DNA of 64,000 nt from Amphibalanus amphitrite (taxonomy: Eukaryota; Arthropoda; Thecostraca; Balanomorpha; Balanidae). The stretch lies in NCBI RefSeq assembly GCF_019059575.1, contig NW_024881588.1, positions 868,001-932,000 of the forward strand, written 5' to 3'. A model generated the notes under the pieces. It ran no database searches. It worked only from the letters and a program-made list of their open reading frames with translations, and was not told where the DNA came from. Below are positions 45,398-55,945 of this stretch, piece by piece. The position numbers were made by a program, and so were the translations under genes. The stretch's first letter is position 1, and each line of letters starts with the position of its first letter.

Positions 45398-47200
45398 GAT
45401 TACGTGACAAAAGATCGTAAGACAAAAGATCGTATGGAAAAAGATCGTACGAAAATGATCGTAAGATAAAGATCGTATGTTGTAAAAGATCGTATGGTAA
45501 AAAGATCGTAAGCAAAAGATCGTAAAGCAATTGATCGTATGCAAAAGATCGTACGAAAATGATCGTAAGATAAAGATCGTATGTTGTAAAAGATCGTACG
45601 ACAAAAAGATCGTAAGCAAAAGATCGTAAAGCAATCGATCGTATGAAAAAGATCGTAGGAAAATGATCGTAAGATAAATATCGTATGTCGCAAAAGATCG
45701 TACGACCAAGGATCGTAAGCAAAATATCGTAAAGCAATGAATCGTACAAAAAAGATCGTAGGAAAATGATCGTAAGATAAAGATCGTATGTTGTAAAAGA
45801 TCGTTCGACAAAAGATCGTAACGTTACGTTCGTAAAGTAAATAATCGTATTGAATAGTGTTGTTACGAGCGAGCGAGCGCAGCGAGCGAAGCGAAGTCTT
45901 TTGAATATAACGGGAAAATCTCAGTATGAGCGGCCCGGCCCGGCCTGTAACGCTTTTGAGAGGCTTATATCTCAGCAACCGCTGAACCGATTGGCCTGCG
46001 GTCTTTTTTTGCTGGGTAGCCCCATCCCTTCTTCCCCGTAATTGACTACTTTTGATACATCTCAGTGGCCGTCGTGGCACGTGCCACGTGAGAAGTCAAG
46101 GGTGTTCAAGCAGTTTTGCAAAAGTAATGATTTTGAGAGGCCCATATCTCAGCAGCGGCTTGAGCGATTGTCTTGCGGTAATTTTTATAGGGTAGCTGCA
46201 TCCCTTCTACCAAAGGTCGGATACCCTTGATCTATGTGAGTGACCCCCAATGCACGTGCAAAATACAAAAAGAAGAGGTGCCAAATTTGTTCCCATTTCA
46301 GCAACTCGGTAATTACTGGGGCGATTTCGAACCAATGATGGACAATTAACATCTTTAACCGGCCTATAACTAGGATTGGATTGACACTAGGATCCTATAA
46401 CTAGGAGAATTGCGACTTCGATAGTGATAACGCGATAAACATCTGTTGATGACTCGTAAAGCGATGACGATTCAATATGAAAATGTAACAGTGCGAAGGA
46501 AAAAGTATTTTTAACGCCGTTTACTTCAGCCGCTTAAGCAACATTTTAACCTTCCAGGCGGTGGGGGGTGGGGGGGGGGGGGGGGAACATGGGTTTAGTT
46601 GTGTTCACTTCAAATAGGTACATGAAAACGGCAGCACATACATTCATTTATTCGGCACATATACAGCGCGTTGCTTTTAGGTGTCATTGAGCCATCTAAG
46701 CTCTGAAATAACATCAATGTATGGTCGAGCTTACGACGGCCACTTACTACGCGAACACAGAAATTGATGAGCTTTGTAGGCGCTGGAGTTGGGCTGCACC
46801 ATGTGAATACCATATTTTGACTGTACGATCTTTATCTCATACGATAATTTGGCGTACGATCATTTTCCTTGACGATCTTTAGCGAATACGATCTTTTGTC
46901 CATACGAGCATTATGTCGTACGATCGTTATCCATTACGACTTTTTGGCATACGATCATTTTCCTTGACGATCTTTAGCGAATACGATCTTTTGTCCATAC
47001 GATCATTATGTCGTACGATCTTTATCCATTACGACTTTTTGGCATACGATCATTTTCCTTGACGATCTTTAGCGAATACGATCGTCCATACGAGCATTAT
47101 GTCGTACGATCTTTATCCATTACGATATTTTGCATACGATCAACTGCCTACGATCTTCTGCCATACGATCTTCTGCTTTACGATCTTTTGTCCGGTTACC
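45398..47200. mobile_element. Fold-back DNA transposon built from GATCGTA repeats
   Basis: The 1803-bp element is flanked by the exact 8-bp direct repeat GTGGTAAG (45390-45397, 47201-47208). The outermost 23 bases of the two ends agree at 19 positions as inverted repeats, with the inner 15 (GACAAAAGATCGTAA) identical. The left arm (to about 45850) holds about 29 ATCGTA words spaced 10-20 bp apart and organised in a higher-order unit of about 104 bp. The right arm (about 46825-47185) has the same word in reverse orientation with a unit of about 95 bp. The central part contains two diverged copies, about 180 bp apart, of a GAGAGGC..ATATCTCAGCA segment, a GAGCGAAGCGAAG patch at 45870-45900 and a G run at 46562. 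There is no transposase; the long arm frames are repeat artefacts. The architecture matches Foldback (Drosophila) and TU (sea urchin) elements. Confidence 0.85.
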
Positions 47201-47208
47201 GTGGTAAG

Positions 47209-48695
47209 CGCTGGCCGCTGGCACTTGATAAGGTTCACGCGCCGTCAGATGGCGCACAGGTCAGCCTTCCAGCCAGAGCCCCCACTGTCTGCGCGTATAC
47301 CGGCAAACTACAGTACAACCGAGGCACAGTAGATGGCAGCAGTTACTGGTGCCTGCGCCGGTGCCCCTGCTGGTGCCCGCTGTCGCAGCCTCAGGAGCAG
47401 TTTTGCATAATATGAACCTGTGGGCTGTGGTTCGTTACGTCATGTTTCCTAATCCAACCGGTTTGAATGCTAATGCTGGTGACGATAAGACAGTGTCGCG
47501 GTGCTACTGTCTCGATCTAAAGAAAAGTCTCCGATGCATCGCCACATCGGCGATCAGTTGGGGTAGGTTTGGCAGGTACCGTCCAATCGTCATAGCTAAA
47601 GCATTGATCAGTCGGGTCTCAAGAAGTCAAGAGGAACTTGGGAAGATCCAGAGAAGTGGCATTGAAAGCCGGAGCCTGCTAAGTCAATGGTCATGCTCGT
47701 TGTAAATGACACCTCTGACCAAGACCAGCCGAATCTGCTCGTGCCTGGTTCACTGATGATGATTTTATTTTCCCCGAACGTTTAACGTATGTATGTACAG
47801 GTACCATTGGTAGATAGTTTCTGGTGACACGTCTTCTCGGATCCAGTGTGGCCATCTCTCCCCAGTTGCTCTCCCCATGTTGGATGCCAATCTGCATTAA
47901 CGTAATATCGATCACCACTAGTTACAAATTCCCATTATCGATATATTTCTGGATGGAAAACAATAATACCTAACAATATCAAGGCTAATGAGTACCTGAA
48001 TAATAAATGGTCATGTTCTAAACGTGATGTTGACTTGCTGCCACTGGACCTGGTAAATTCGCCGGCTGATTGTCACGGGCTTGAGGAATGACTGCATTTA
48101 TTTGGAGAGTTATCCTGGCGGTGCCGACACAGCCTGTTTCTGGCTCATTCTGGCCATCCTCGTGTGTTTTCCCATTGTCATATATTAGAGGTCTCCAAGT
48201 TGACTTGATATTAGGTCACCGATAAAGAAATCCAAGAAAGGGTTTACACGAAATTCGATGCGACTATTACGATGCGAAATACGATACGATGCATATTGCA
48301 AGATACGATAAACGCTCAGGCTCATACATGTATTGTCGCCCTTCCTAATTCCTTTCTCAATCGGTGGGCTGAAGGTATGTTTGAAAGCTTGAATGGATCA
48401 TTTCCCCTAGCTTCATTTGTTGAAGCTAGGCGAGCATCTACTTTCTCATGGTGTGGGTCCACTTGACGCGACCTGGCAACCTGACCCGATTCACCTGGAG
48501 CTGAAGTTTGTGCAGACTGTGAGTTTAAGTTGTTTCCTTTAATTAAGGATTGTCTGAAACGTCAGTGCTTAGCGCCACCGTTTTTTTGGGGGGGGGATGT
48601 TCGTGTTTTGTGTGAGGGTATTTTTTCAAAAGTGAAAGTGTATTGCCATTAGTACTTCGTCCAACACTTTGGTGATTCATCTAATGTCGGTCAAA
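47209..48695. other. Intergenic, no gene supported
   Basis: A GC-rich patch at about 47200-47400 is open in two frames without domains. At 48244-48312 ACGAT and CGATGCGA words recur, a weak echo of the GATCGTA arrays. Nothing else noted. Confidence 0.35.
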
Positions 48696-49134
48696 TTAAA
48701 GGAAATAGTTCACTTTCCTGAAATTAGTATTTTGCTATGGATTTATGTTTTTTTATGCTCAAAATGATCAGAAAATAAAACAAAACGTTTTTGTAAAAAG
48801 GATTATTTTCTATATTTTAGTATAAGAAGAACTATATTCTATATAAAATAATGTTTGACGCGGAAGCTTATTACGCGTTGACCAATCATATTGCGTAGGA
48901 CAAACCCATCGGCTGTAAGCAGCATTCTGATTGGCTGACGATGACGTGACTGCATTCCTCAGCAAGGCACGCATTCCTCTGCAAGGCACTCTTTTCGGAA
49001 CGAAAAATGGAATATCTTCGTCTAGGGTGATCGTTGGGCCGTAAAAGCTTCTGATTTGTGCTAGTCTCAGCGCAAGCAACAAAACTGCTATTCCAGTTCC
49101 AAACCCCATGTTAAAAGTGAACTATTTCCTTTAA
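48696..49134. mobile_element. TTAA MITE with TTAAAGGAAATAG ends
   Basis: Perfect inverted ends TTAAAGGAAATAGTTCACTT (at least 21 bp) begin at TTAA 48696 and finish at TTAA 49131-49134. The 439-bp body is non-coding. The TTAAAGGR end again indicates T2/Kolobok type. Its right TTAA is also the left TTAA of the next MITE. Confidence 0.8.
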
Positions 49135-49606
49135 AGGGACCCTCCCACCTTCAAAAAAGTTAATGAATTGGCACGAAAGTGATGTCGCTCGGTTCAGAAA
49201 GAGCGAAAACGAATATCTACCAAATTTCATCGAAAAATATTCACCGGTTTTCAAGATATTAGACTTTTACTTTTGTTTACTTTTTGGGATATCCGCTGTT
49301 CCTAGCGACTTTATTTGAAAGTGCGGCATTTGTTGCGCGCAAAGCAGCATATACCACCGCGTGCTACCAAACGTTTTAGTAAAAGATTTAAAAATCGTTA
49401 GATCTCCGCTGACGTCACAAATTCTAAGGGGGCATACCAATGCACTAGCCCCTTAGAATCCGAAAACTGCAAGTTTGAAATTCCATATCTCCGAATTAAA
49501 GCATTTCTCGATGTTGTGAGTGCCCAAACCGGTATTTGCAGGCCATGGCCACCAATTTGGCTATCTCAACTCAAAACTAATGTTAAAGGTAGACTGTCAC
49601 CTTTTT
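49131..49606. mobile_element. TTAA MITE with TTAAAGGGACCCTCCCACC end
   Basis: The left end starts at the TTAA shared with the preceding element. The body carries the AATTGGC...GTGATG and CTATCTCAACTCAAAACTAA blocks also seen near 58700 and 62950. The right end (GTTAAAGGTAGACTGTCACC, to about 49606) is diverged and the final TTAA is lost. Confidence 0.65.
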
Positions 49607-50599
49607 TTCACTTACCGGTTTTCGTAAGAGGTGCCCGCCCTCACCACAGATGTCCAGTCCATTTTCCGTTATCCTCACCCTGTAACGCGCAATCGCCTCC
49701 CAAAGTTCCATTTGATGCCATCTTTTTCGCCGGTGAAAATGCTCATCACTACGATAGCATGTATGTCACTTTTCATTACATTTTGGCATCATAGAGATTC
49801 ATTGTTATTTTTCTTGAATGTTGTGACAAATTTCGTAATACCAATATTAATTTCAACAGCAAAGACGTACATTTAGCAAATTAATGTTGAAGGTTTCCTA
49901 GTATACTAGCATGAAGAAAGGCCGATCTCTTAGCATTGTGAAGGATTTCAGGGAAAGGAAAAACTTTGTCGATTTTAATTAAGAGCATTTTATACAAATT
50001 TTAAGGAAAAACTCGTCTAAAGGGTTTTATTTATCTTTTCTTATTCACACATATTCAATTCAAAGGCGATAAATTGTTAATTAGCAAATTTGTGGTAGAA
50101 GACAATGCTTTTTTTTACTTGAAGGGAAGTGGTAAAGGGAAGACCTGAGGTCCGATCTCTTCAACACTAGTGAAGGGAGCAGACCCTATGACAAAGGTAA
50201 GTGGTAAAGGATTTTTGGTTTGCTACCATGTTCTGCATGTTTCCACCTCTGTTTCAAACACGACGCGATAAAATTGAAGACTTTTTCGGGGCACGTGTCA
50301 AATGTATTGCTAATTCATAGGCGATGCTGAAAGTGGTTTCATCCTCATTTCTACGGTCTCTGTGCGCTAATATTTAATGGTTTTCATCGTGGTAAGTTGA
50401 TATACAACGGTGCCGGAATCTCTCAAGTAACAAGTAACGGGTGTGCACTCAGTTTTGGAAAAAGATCGATTATCTCTTTTTTGAACTTGAAGTTATAAAT
50501 ACAAATGCTGGCATAGTGAATACCTAATCATGCAATTGAGGATGAGCATGCCAAAATTCAAATTTATACAACTGACTTGGGGAAACTACCCATGCTGGA
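49607..50599. other. Intergenic, no feature seen
   Basis: AT-rich DNA without recognisable genes or repeats. The short frame at 49631-49876 has no motif. Confidence 0.35.
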
Positions 50600-51555
50600 A
50601 ACTGCCAGTCTGCAAGGTATGGCAATTTCGACAAGATCTGGTCGGTGCGGGCTTGTTCAGCTGTTGCGGCGTGGTGCGGATTTCGCTTGGTGTGCGGATT
50701 TAGTGGATCACAGTGCAGATTTGGCTTGGCGATGGACTTGACGGACAAGACGATATTGATGAGGCAAATCGAAAAACATTGCTGGAGCTTTTATGTGTAA
50801 TTCAGTGTCCCCTGGGTTTAAATGAGTGTGCAACTGCTGGTCATTTTTGGGTTCTGTGCGGATCTTTTACCCTCAGCCCACATTGGGGTGGATTTTCCGG
50901 TTTTGAAGGGTTGGTGCGGATTGTGAACTTGGGCTAGTGCCCTTCGTCGACATGCGAGCGATACTTTGCAGCATGGCTGCGCACGGCTGCAAAGTATGGC
51001 TTCAGCTTCAGCAATGTTTTTCAATTTTCCTCATATATCTTGTCTGGTCTGTCATGTCCATCAACAAGCAAATCTGCAATGTGCTACACCAGTGTCCCAA
51101 AATTAGGGATATTTTGGCTTGGGTGTTCGAGGGTAAAATTCCTCACTACAAAGAGGACTGAAAGTGGAAAATTGCTAGTCAGAAAGATACAAAGAAGAAT
51201 GAAAACATGATCACCATTTTCTATGTGAATGTTACAGGATGTGGGAGCTGCGATGATTTAATGGAATTTGAATGTAGGTACAAGCCAGCCAGCAAATGTA
51301 CATGCGGATGATCTTAGTTGTTAAAGTTGGGAGGGCAACTTGTCCTGGAAAATTAAAGGTGAGAGTGGACCAAGTGGACTATTCAATTTCACAAGGATTT
51401 CACTTTCCACCCAAATCTTGGGACACTGGGCTACACTAGATCTGCACCCTACCAGCCAAATCCGCACCACGCCGCATCAGATCAGCACCAGCTGAACAAG
51501 CCTGCACCGACAAGCTTTTGTCAAAATTGCAATGCTTTGCAGACTGGGAAACTAC
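50600..51555. mobile_element. DNA transposon with long (about 150 bp) imperfect inverted ends
   Basis: The left end (CCAGTCTGCAAGGTATGGCA onward) is matched by the complement of the right end (CCCAGTCTGCAAAGCATTGC) and the match continues through GGCTTGTTCAGCTG and GCGGCGTGGTGCGGATTT for about 150 bases. CAGTGTCCC words recur inside. There is no transposase. A shorter, diverged relative lies at 58158-58478. Target duplication was not resolved. Confidence 0.65.
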
Positions 51556-51719
51556 TAGGCGCAAATCCAAATATTGATCGACCAATAAACAGTTGAAGTG
51601 AGCAGGGCTATGACCAAACTAGGAATAAATAATTTAAATATGAATGCTTATAATTATAAATAGTTATAAAGAAATTAGTATTTGTCAATCACCATTCAGC
51701 GACCGTTGACCTGACTCAG

Positions 51720-51750
51720 TCTGAAAAACGTGGCAGCCACGTTTTTCAGA
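51720..51750. repeat. Perfect hairpin, 15-bp arms
   Basis: TCTGAAAAACGTGGC, one base, then its exact complement. No T run follows, and there is no bacterial context, so it is not a terminator; it is probably a transposon relic. Confidence 0.6.
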
Positions 51751-51839
51751 CATGCTGAAAGCTGTCATGCTGCACCTCTTAATATTAATTGTATAACAAC
51801 TTTAAATGACAAATACAGCTTTTCTTTTACAGCAGCAAC

Positions 51840-51928
51840 ATGGTAAACCGTTGTTGTGTCAAGACATGCAAGCAACACTTTGATTACAAGCCCCAACATA
51901 AGCAGGGTGCAAAATGGAAACTACACAG
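51840..51928 (+). CDS. Possible start exon of a THAP-like zinc-finger protein
   Basis: The exon follows a good acceptor (ttttacag ends at 51832) and ends at AG/gtatgt in phase 2. It starts at ATG 51840 and encodes 29 codons beginning MVNRCCVKTCKQHFDYK. An N-terminal M-x-x-x-CCV-x-x-C is how THAP (C2CH) domains begin, but the Ser/Phe pattern expected next is not obvious and no second exon was found. It may be a relic of a P-like transposase or host gene. Confidence 0.3.
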
Positions 51929-53078
51929 GTATGTGATCTCGCCACCGTCATTGCAGTATTTGAAATGCAGTATCATGAGGGTTATATTTTACCAGATAAA
52001 CGCCTTTTGGGCGAAGACCGAACGAGCGAGAGAACTGTAGCTTTTCTTGACAAGGGGTCCTCTGACTTCGGGAATTTTTCAGCTATCGACACAAAATTGG
52101 CACACTGCTAGAACTAGACACACTCTACAGTATGTTATGAAAATGAATGAACCGGGGTGCTTGGGACATTCACTTTGCACGTGCAATGAATTCATATCCT
52201 ATACTGTAGGTAGATTTCCATATCAATTTCACGTGCTTTCAATAATTCTTTAGACGTTTCAGTTCGTTACAGTCTCAAAAGGTCTCGGTTATCTTTCAGT
52301 CTACCCCCAAGACCTAACTTATTGTTTTTTCCCTGGCCCGGCATGCTCTCGGCACCATCCCTCCAATTCTGGCCCAAGGCAACGCACGAGCGCTGCCTGC
52401 ATCTAGTATTGAAAAGACTTCGCTTCGCTTGCTTGCTCGTAACAACCTATGTAGGCTGTTGCCATTTATTGTGGCACAAATGTAAATGCACAGAGAAACC
52501 ACCTGCTTTATTACCAAGAATTTGAGAAATCAAGCGATTACACCCCAAATCGCTTCCTCCAGCCGGAGGCTGTACCCTCGAAGGTAAGCGCGCTCCGTGG
52601 CCGAGAGAATTCCAGCGGTAGTGTTAGACGCGAAAGCAGCTGGTGCGGACGGCCATATTTTGCTCGAACGCGTAATCGCGTGCCGGTGGGGTGGTTCTAT
52701 TATTTGTCTGAGTGAGAGGCGGCTTACCCATGGGGCGGTATATGGTGCAGAGCTGGGCGCCACTGACAAAGAGAAGGACGCTTATAATGTGACACAATGT
52801 GTTCTAATGTTATAATATCTTTTTTCGGCATGGGCCAAGTGCATGTGACCTTGGGGTGGTGCGTCAGTCAATAGTATGGAGATGAGTGCCTGTGGGCTGT
52901 GACGTTATGACGTTGTGCGTTGTTTTGTAATTGTGCCGTCTTTTGATGGGGCGAAGGCTTGCAAATCCGCCCCATTGGAACAAAAAGACATTATTGGCAC
53001 GCCCCCCCCCCCCCCCCCAGCAGGGCACGGGTAAACACTCTGGTAGTTCACCAACCTCTCTCTGCACTGTGATTTCAG
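51929..53078. other. Intergenic or intron; poly-C end of a TTAA-type element at 53003-53035
   Basis: A C run followed by AGCAGGGCACGGGTAA at about 53003-53035 matches the right end of the nested TTAA element at 15400 and marks another relic. Around 52415-52445 the complement of the GAGCGAAGCGAAG patch of the 45.4-kb element occurs. Frame 52597-52815 has no domain. Confidence 0.35.
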
Positions 53079-53881
53079 AACCTTGGTACGTCACCTGCGA
53101 CGGCGACGTCACCTGCGAGTTCCGCGGAACCCCTGACGCCGTCACCAGCTGGACCATCCGCGGCACTGGACCATCCAGCGACGGCCGTGACGCCGTCACC
53201 AGCTGGACCATCCGTGGCACTGGACCATCCAGCGAAGGCCGTGACGCCGTCACCAGCTGGACCATCCGCGGCACTGGACCATCCAGCGACGGCCGTGACG
53301 CTGTCACCAGCTGGACCATCCGCGGCCCTGGACCATCCAGCGACGGCCGTGACGCCGTCACCAGCTGGACCATCCGCGGCCCTGGACCATCCAGCGACGG
53401 CCGTGACGCCGTCACCAGCTGGACCATCCGCGGCACTGGACCATCCAGCGACGGCCGTGACGCCGTCACCAGCTGGACCATCCGCGGCACTGGACCATCC
53501 AGCGACGGCCGTGACGCCGTCACCAGCTGGACCATCCGCGGCCCTGGACCATCCAGCGACGGCCGTGACGCCGTCACCAGCTGGACCATTCGCGGCACTG
53601 GACCATCCAGCGACGGCCGTGGCGTCGACTCTGCCAGTGCCGGAGACGACGGCGACGTCACCTGCGAGTTCCGCGGAACCCCTGACGCCGTCACCAGCTG
53701 GACCATCCGCGGCCCTGGACCATCCAGCGACGGCCGTGACGCCGTCACCAGCTGGACCATTCGCGGCACTGGACCATCCAGCGACGGCCGTGGCGTCGAC
53801 TCTGCCAGTGCCGGAGAGGTCGGCGACGTCACCTGCGCCGCTGGTGTCAACACCGCATGGACATCAGCTGCGAGCTGGTAA
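53079..53881 (+). CDS. Possible Ig-like exon containing a 54-bp minisatellite
   Basis: A polypyrimidine-cag acceptor ends at 53078. The frame read from codon 53081 gives PWYVTCDGDVTCEFRGTPDA, followed by the repeat DAVTSWTIRGTGPSSDGR. C-E-F-R-G-T-P then W twelve residues after the Cys resembles the B and C strands of an immunoglobulin domain. The GDVTCEFRGTP block occurs twice, separated by nine repeat copies, with GVDSASAG closing each series. In this frame codons are C-ending like real genes nearby. The frame stops at 53881, or could splice at gtaaac just before. No transmembrane or signal sequence is visible, and other frames and the minus strand are also open because the unit is a multiple of three, so coding status is uncertain. 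Confidence 0.35.
53135..53791. repeat. 54-bp minisatellite, 9 + 2 units
   Basis: Nine head-to-tail units start at 53135 and recur every 54 bp to 53620. A 63-bp spacer follows, then two more units at 53684-53791. Units begin GACGCCGTCACCAGCTGG and differ at only a few sites (for example GGCACT versus GGCCCT). The near identity indicates recent expansion or homogenisation. Confidence 0.95.
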
Positions 53882-53902
53882 ACGGCGGTGGAGTGGAAGC
53901 AG

Positions 53903-54409
53903 GTGAGAACTGGCAACCTGTTTATGACAAACTTTTCTTTTTTGCTTGAGGGGTGATTCTGGTGTCTTTCTGCTAGAATTATTCAAATTGGGCTTTATCT
54001 ATTATTTTGACCATGGACGTGCCTCAAGCATACTGCAGCAAAATTTTTACATTTATTCCCCCCAAAACCCCCCTAAATATTGACCTAGAGCAACCAAATT
54101 TGCGCAGGGGCGAGAACTCCAGGGGGCCCACCTACCTACCAAATTTGGTGTTTCTAGGTGCCATAGGAGCCAATCGCGAGGGGGGTCGCATCACCCCCCC
54201 CCCCCTGCCAGGCCGTGTTATGAAAAATGTCCTGCCAGGGCGAGGGTTAATGTAGGAGCTATGCACACATAAAGCATGTGTTGTTTACAGCATGGTACTT
54301 CGGCTGCAGGCTTGAAATGGAACAGACTTTAGTCTTATCTGCATGTGGTAGCTCGAGCAGAGGTATTACATCTGCTTACGTGTCCCGTAGCAGCATTTTA
54401 CACCTTGTC
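53903..54409. other. Intergenic or intron with a TTAA-element relic
   Basis: At 54181-54255 a C run and CTGCCAGGGCGAGGGTTAA resemble the right end of the nested TTAA element at 15427. A decayed left part with TTGACC words begins near 53990. Confidence 0.4.
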
Positions 54410-54680
54410 CTGCTCTCCCACAGAGCGCGCAAGCCACCAGCCAGCTGACTCAGAGCCCAGGGGGCGTTCGCCACCAACATCCGCACGGCGCAGCTGCAGA
54501 GGTGATTTCTGCCATGGAGCAGCATCCGCGGCTCCATGACATCATCCTTCCATCATTCTCCATCATCATTTCCGGAGCTCACCCGACGGCGGAGCTGGCG
54601 ACGCCCGCGCCCCGCCTGGCCGTCCAGCCTGCGCGCTCCGCCGCGCGCCGCGGGCCCGGCTCGCCGAGACGTCCGGCTTA
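54410..54680 (+). other. Possible coding exon, unidentified
   Basis: A polypyrimidine tract and cag acceptor end at about 54422. One frame then stays open to a TAG at about 54679 (SAQATSQLTQSPGGVRHQHP at its start, Arg/Ala/Pro-rich at its end). No domain is recognised and other frames are also open in this GC-rich DNA. Confidence 0.2.
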
Positions 54681-54717
54681 GGTCGGCGTTTGAGGCGCGG
54701 CGGGGGGCAACGTCTCT

Positions 54718-55560
54718 GTGCCCTGCTCCGGGTCCCCGCCGCCTGCGGTCTCTTCTGCTGCCGCCACTGAGGGGAACGGCTCTTCTTTGAAGACATCATC
54801 GGTCGACGGTGATGCTGGCGGGCCGGTGGCGGCGTGCCCCGTCGGCAGCGCGCCTGGGGAGGACGCTGGTGACGACGAATCTTCATCGCCGTCGGCACCG
54901 GTCGCGAGCGAGTCGCTGTTTAGTTGGCCTGCTACTGTGCCAAAAAGTGCGACTGTGGCCAGACTGGTATACGATTTGTCAGTGCTTACGCCCCTCTTGC
55001 CGTGCCGGCCGTGCTCTTTGCCGTCTATTGGGGATGCGTTAGAGTTATCGTTTTGGGGTTTATACCGGTATCAAGATTGATTTAAAAGATGGATTTCATC
55101 ACATTTCTCGCGCACGTTCCACACGTCCTTTTGGTGTTTTGTATGATGGTAAAACGTGCTTATACCTTTTCTCTGTTACCAATGGGCCCTATTAGGTACT
55201 GCATCTCCTGCATTATTAGGTAGAGATGCAGTACCATTATTAGGTACTGCATTATTAGGTACTGAAGGAGATGCAGTTAGGTACTGCAGATGCAGTACCT
55301 AACAGATGCTTTCAGTGAACTTGTAGAGTCGAGATTTAACGTCAGGTGTTTGGCGTATTTAGATGATTTTCTTTTCATGTCCAAGGACGCTGAATGGTAT
55401 CGCTGCGTTTCTGACTAGTGTTGGGTTGTGTATTAATTTCAATAAATGAGTTCTCGTTCCGTTGCATGTTTTTACGTTTCTTGGTGTGTCGATTGACTTT
55501 GGGCGTGATTCTGCGCGTGTTCAGGATAATGCCTTGTCTTGTCACTATTGCGGGATGGCC
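54718..55560 (+). pseudogene. Decayed DIRS-like reverse transcriptase
   Basis: RT motifs appear in order but in changing frames: RLVYDLSVLTPLL near 54960, then (about 55050) IKIDLKDGFHHI, then RPFGVLYDG. A 120-bp interruption follows at about 55185-55304. RT resumes with FSELVESRFNVRCLAYLDDF (YLDD box, about 55310-55375), then GLCINFN, a stop, and VFTFLGVSID. The spacing and the FLG.SID ending resemble DIRS/tyrosine-recombinase retroelements more than LINEs. Frameshifts, an internal stop and the insertion make it inactive. LTR retrotransposons of another class are the alternative. Confidence 0.6.
55185..55304. repeat. Palindromic TTAGGTACTGCA repeats interrupting the RT relic
   Basis: About six copies of TTAGGTACTGCA or its complement are packed in 120 bp, ending in a 28-bp palindrome (55276-55303; GTTAGGTACTGCA, two bases, complement). 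The RT reading resumes right after it, so it is an insertion or local expansion. Confidence 0.65.
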
Positions 55561-55713
55561 GTGGTCCAAGCACAGTCGCTGTGACAGACGGTTCGATTTG
55601 TCGACCAATCATGTTGCTTCGTTTTTGGCGCCTTGTGTGTTGTCCGGTCTGTCAAGACTCAGCTGGCTCAGTCTCGACTCTGGCTCTGGCTGGCTCAGTC
55701 TCAGTCTCATCAG

Positions 55714-55945
55714 AGAGCGAAAGGAGCTGCGCGCGCGGCTGCAGCAATTCATCGGCGGCGGCGCTGTGAACGCTGTGTCGGCGGCGCGCGAACAGGAGCT
55801 GATCGCGCTAAACGAGGACCGCCAGCAGCTTGTCCATCTGCAGCAGCTGGTGTTGCAGCTGATGGGCGGCCAGCAGCTGGCGGCGGTCGCTACCCCCCCC
55901 CCCCCCGCCGGTCCTGTGTGCGGGGACCGCCGCGCCCGGCAGTGA
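55714..55945 (+). CDS. Possible terminal exon with coiled coil, unidentified
   Basis: An acceptor (ctcatcag) ends at 55713. The frame from codon 55715 gives ERKELRARLQQFIGGG, then AAREQELIALNEDRQQLVHL and QQLVLQLMGGQQLAAV, an amphipathic helix-rich stretch, before a C-run-encoded proline patch and a stop at 55943-55945. The helical part could be the C-terminal oligomerisation segment of a DNA-binding or transposon-derived protein. No upstream exon was assigned. Confidence 0.3.

Noticed and set aside
45411-45848. CRISPR-like array
   Set aside because: The repeat is short and degenerate, with no constant-length spacers, mirrored by an inverted arm, in eukaryotic DNA.
45368-47415. Several open frames of 120-226 codons rich in YDL, TIF and RSF
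   Set aside because: They are translations of the GATCGTA array; the word has no stop in most frames and its reverse repeats on the other strand.
51720-51750. Rho-independent-type terminator
   Set aside because: Hairpin without a T run and no bacterial gene context.
52864-53916. 350-codon minus-strand frame and a 239-codon alternative plus frame over the minisatellite
   Set aside because: All frames of a 54-bp repeat tend to be open; codon ending and silent-site pattern favour a different plus-strand frame.
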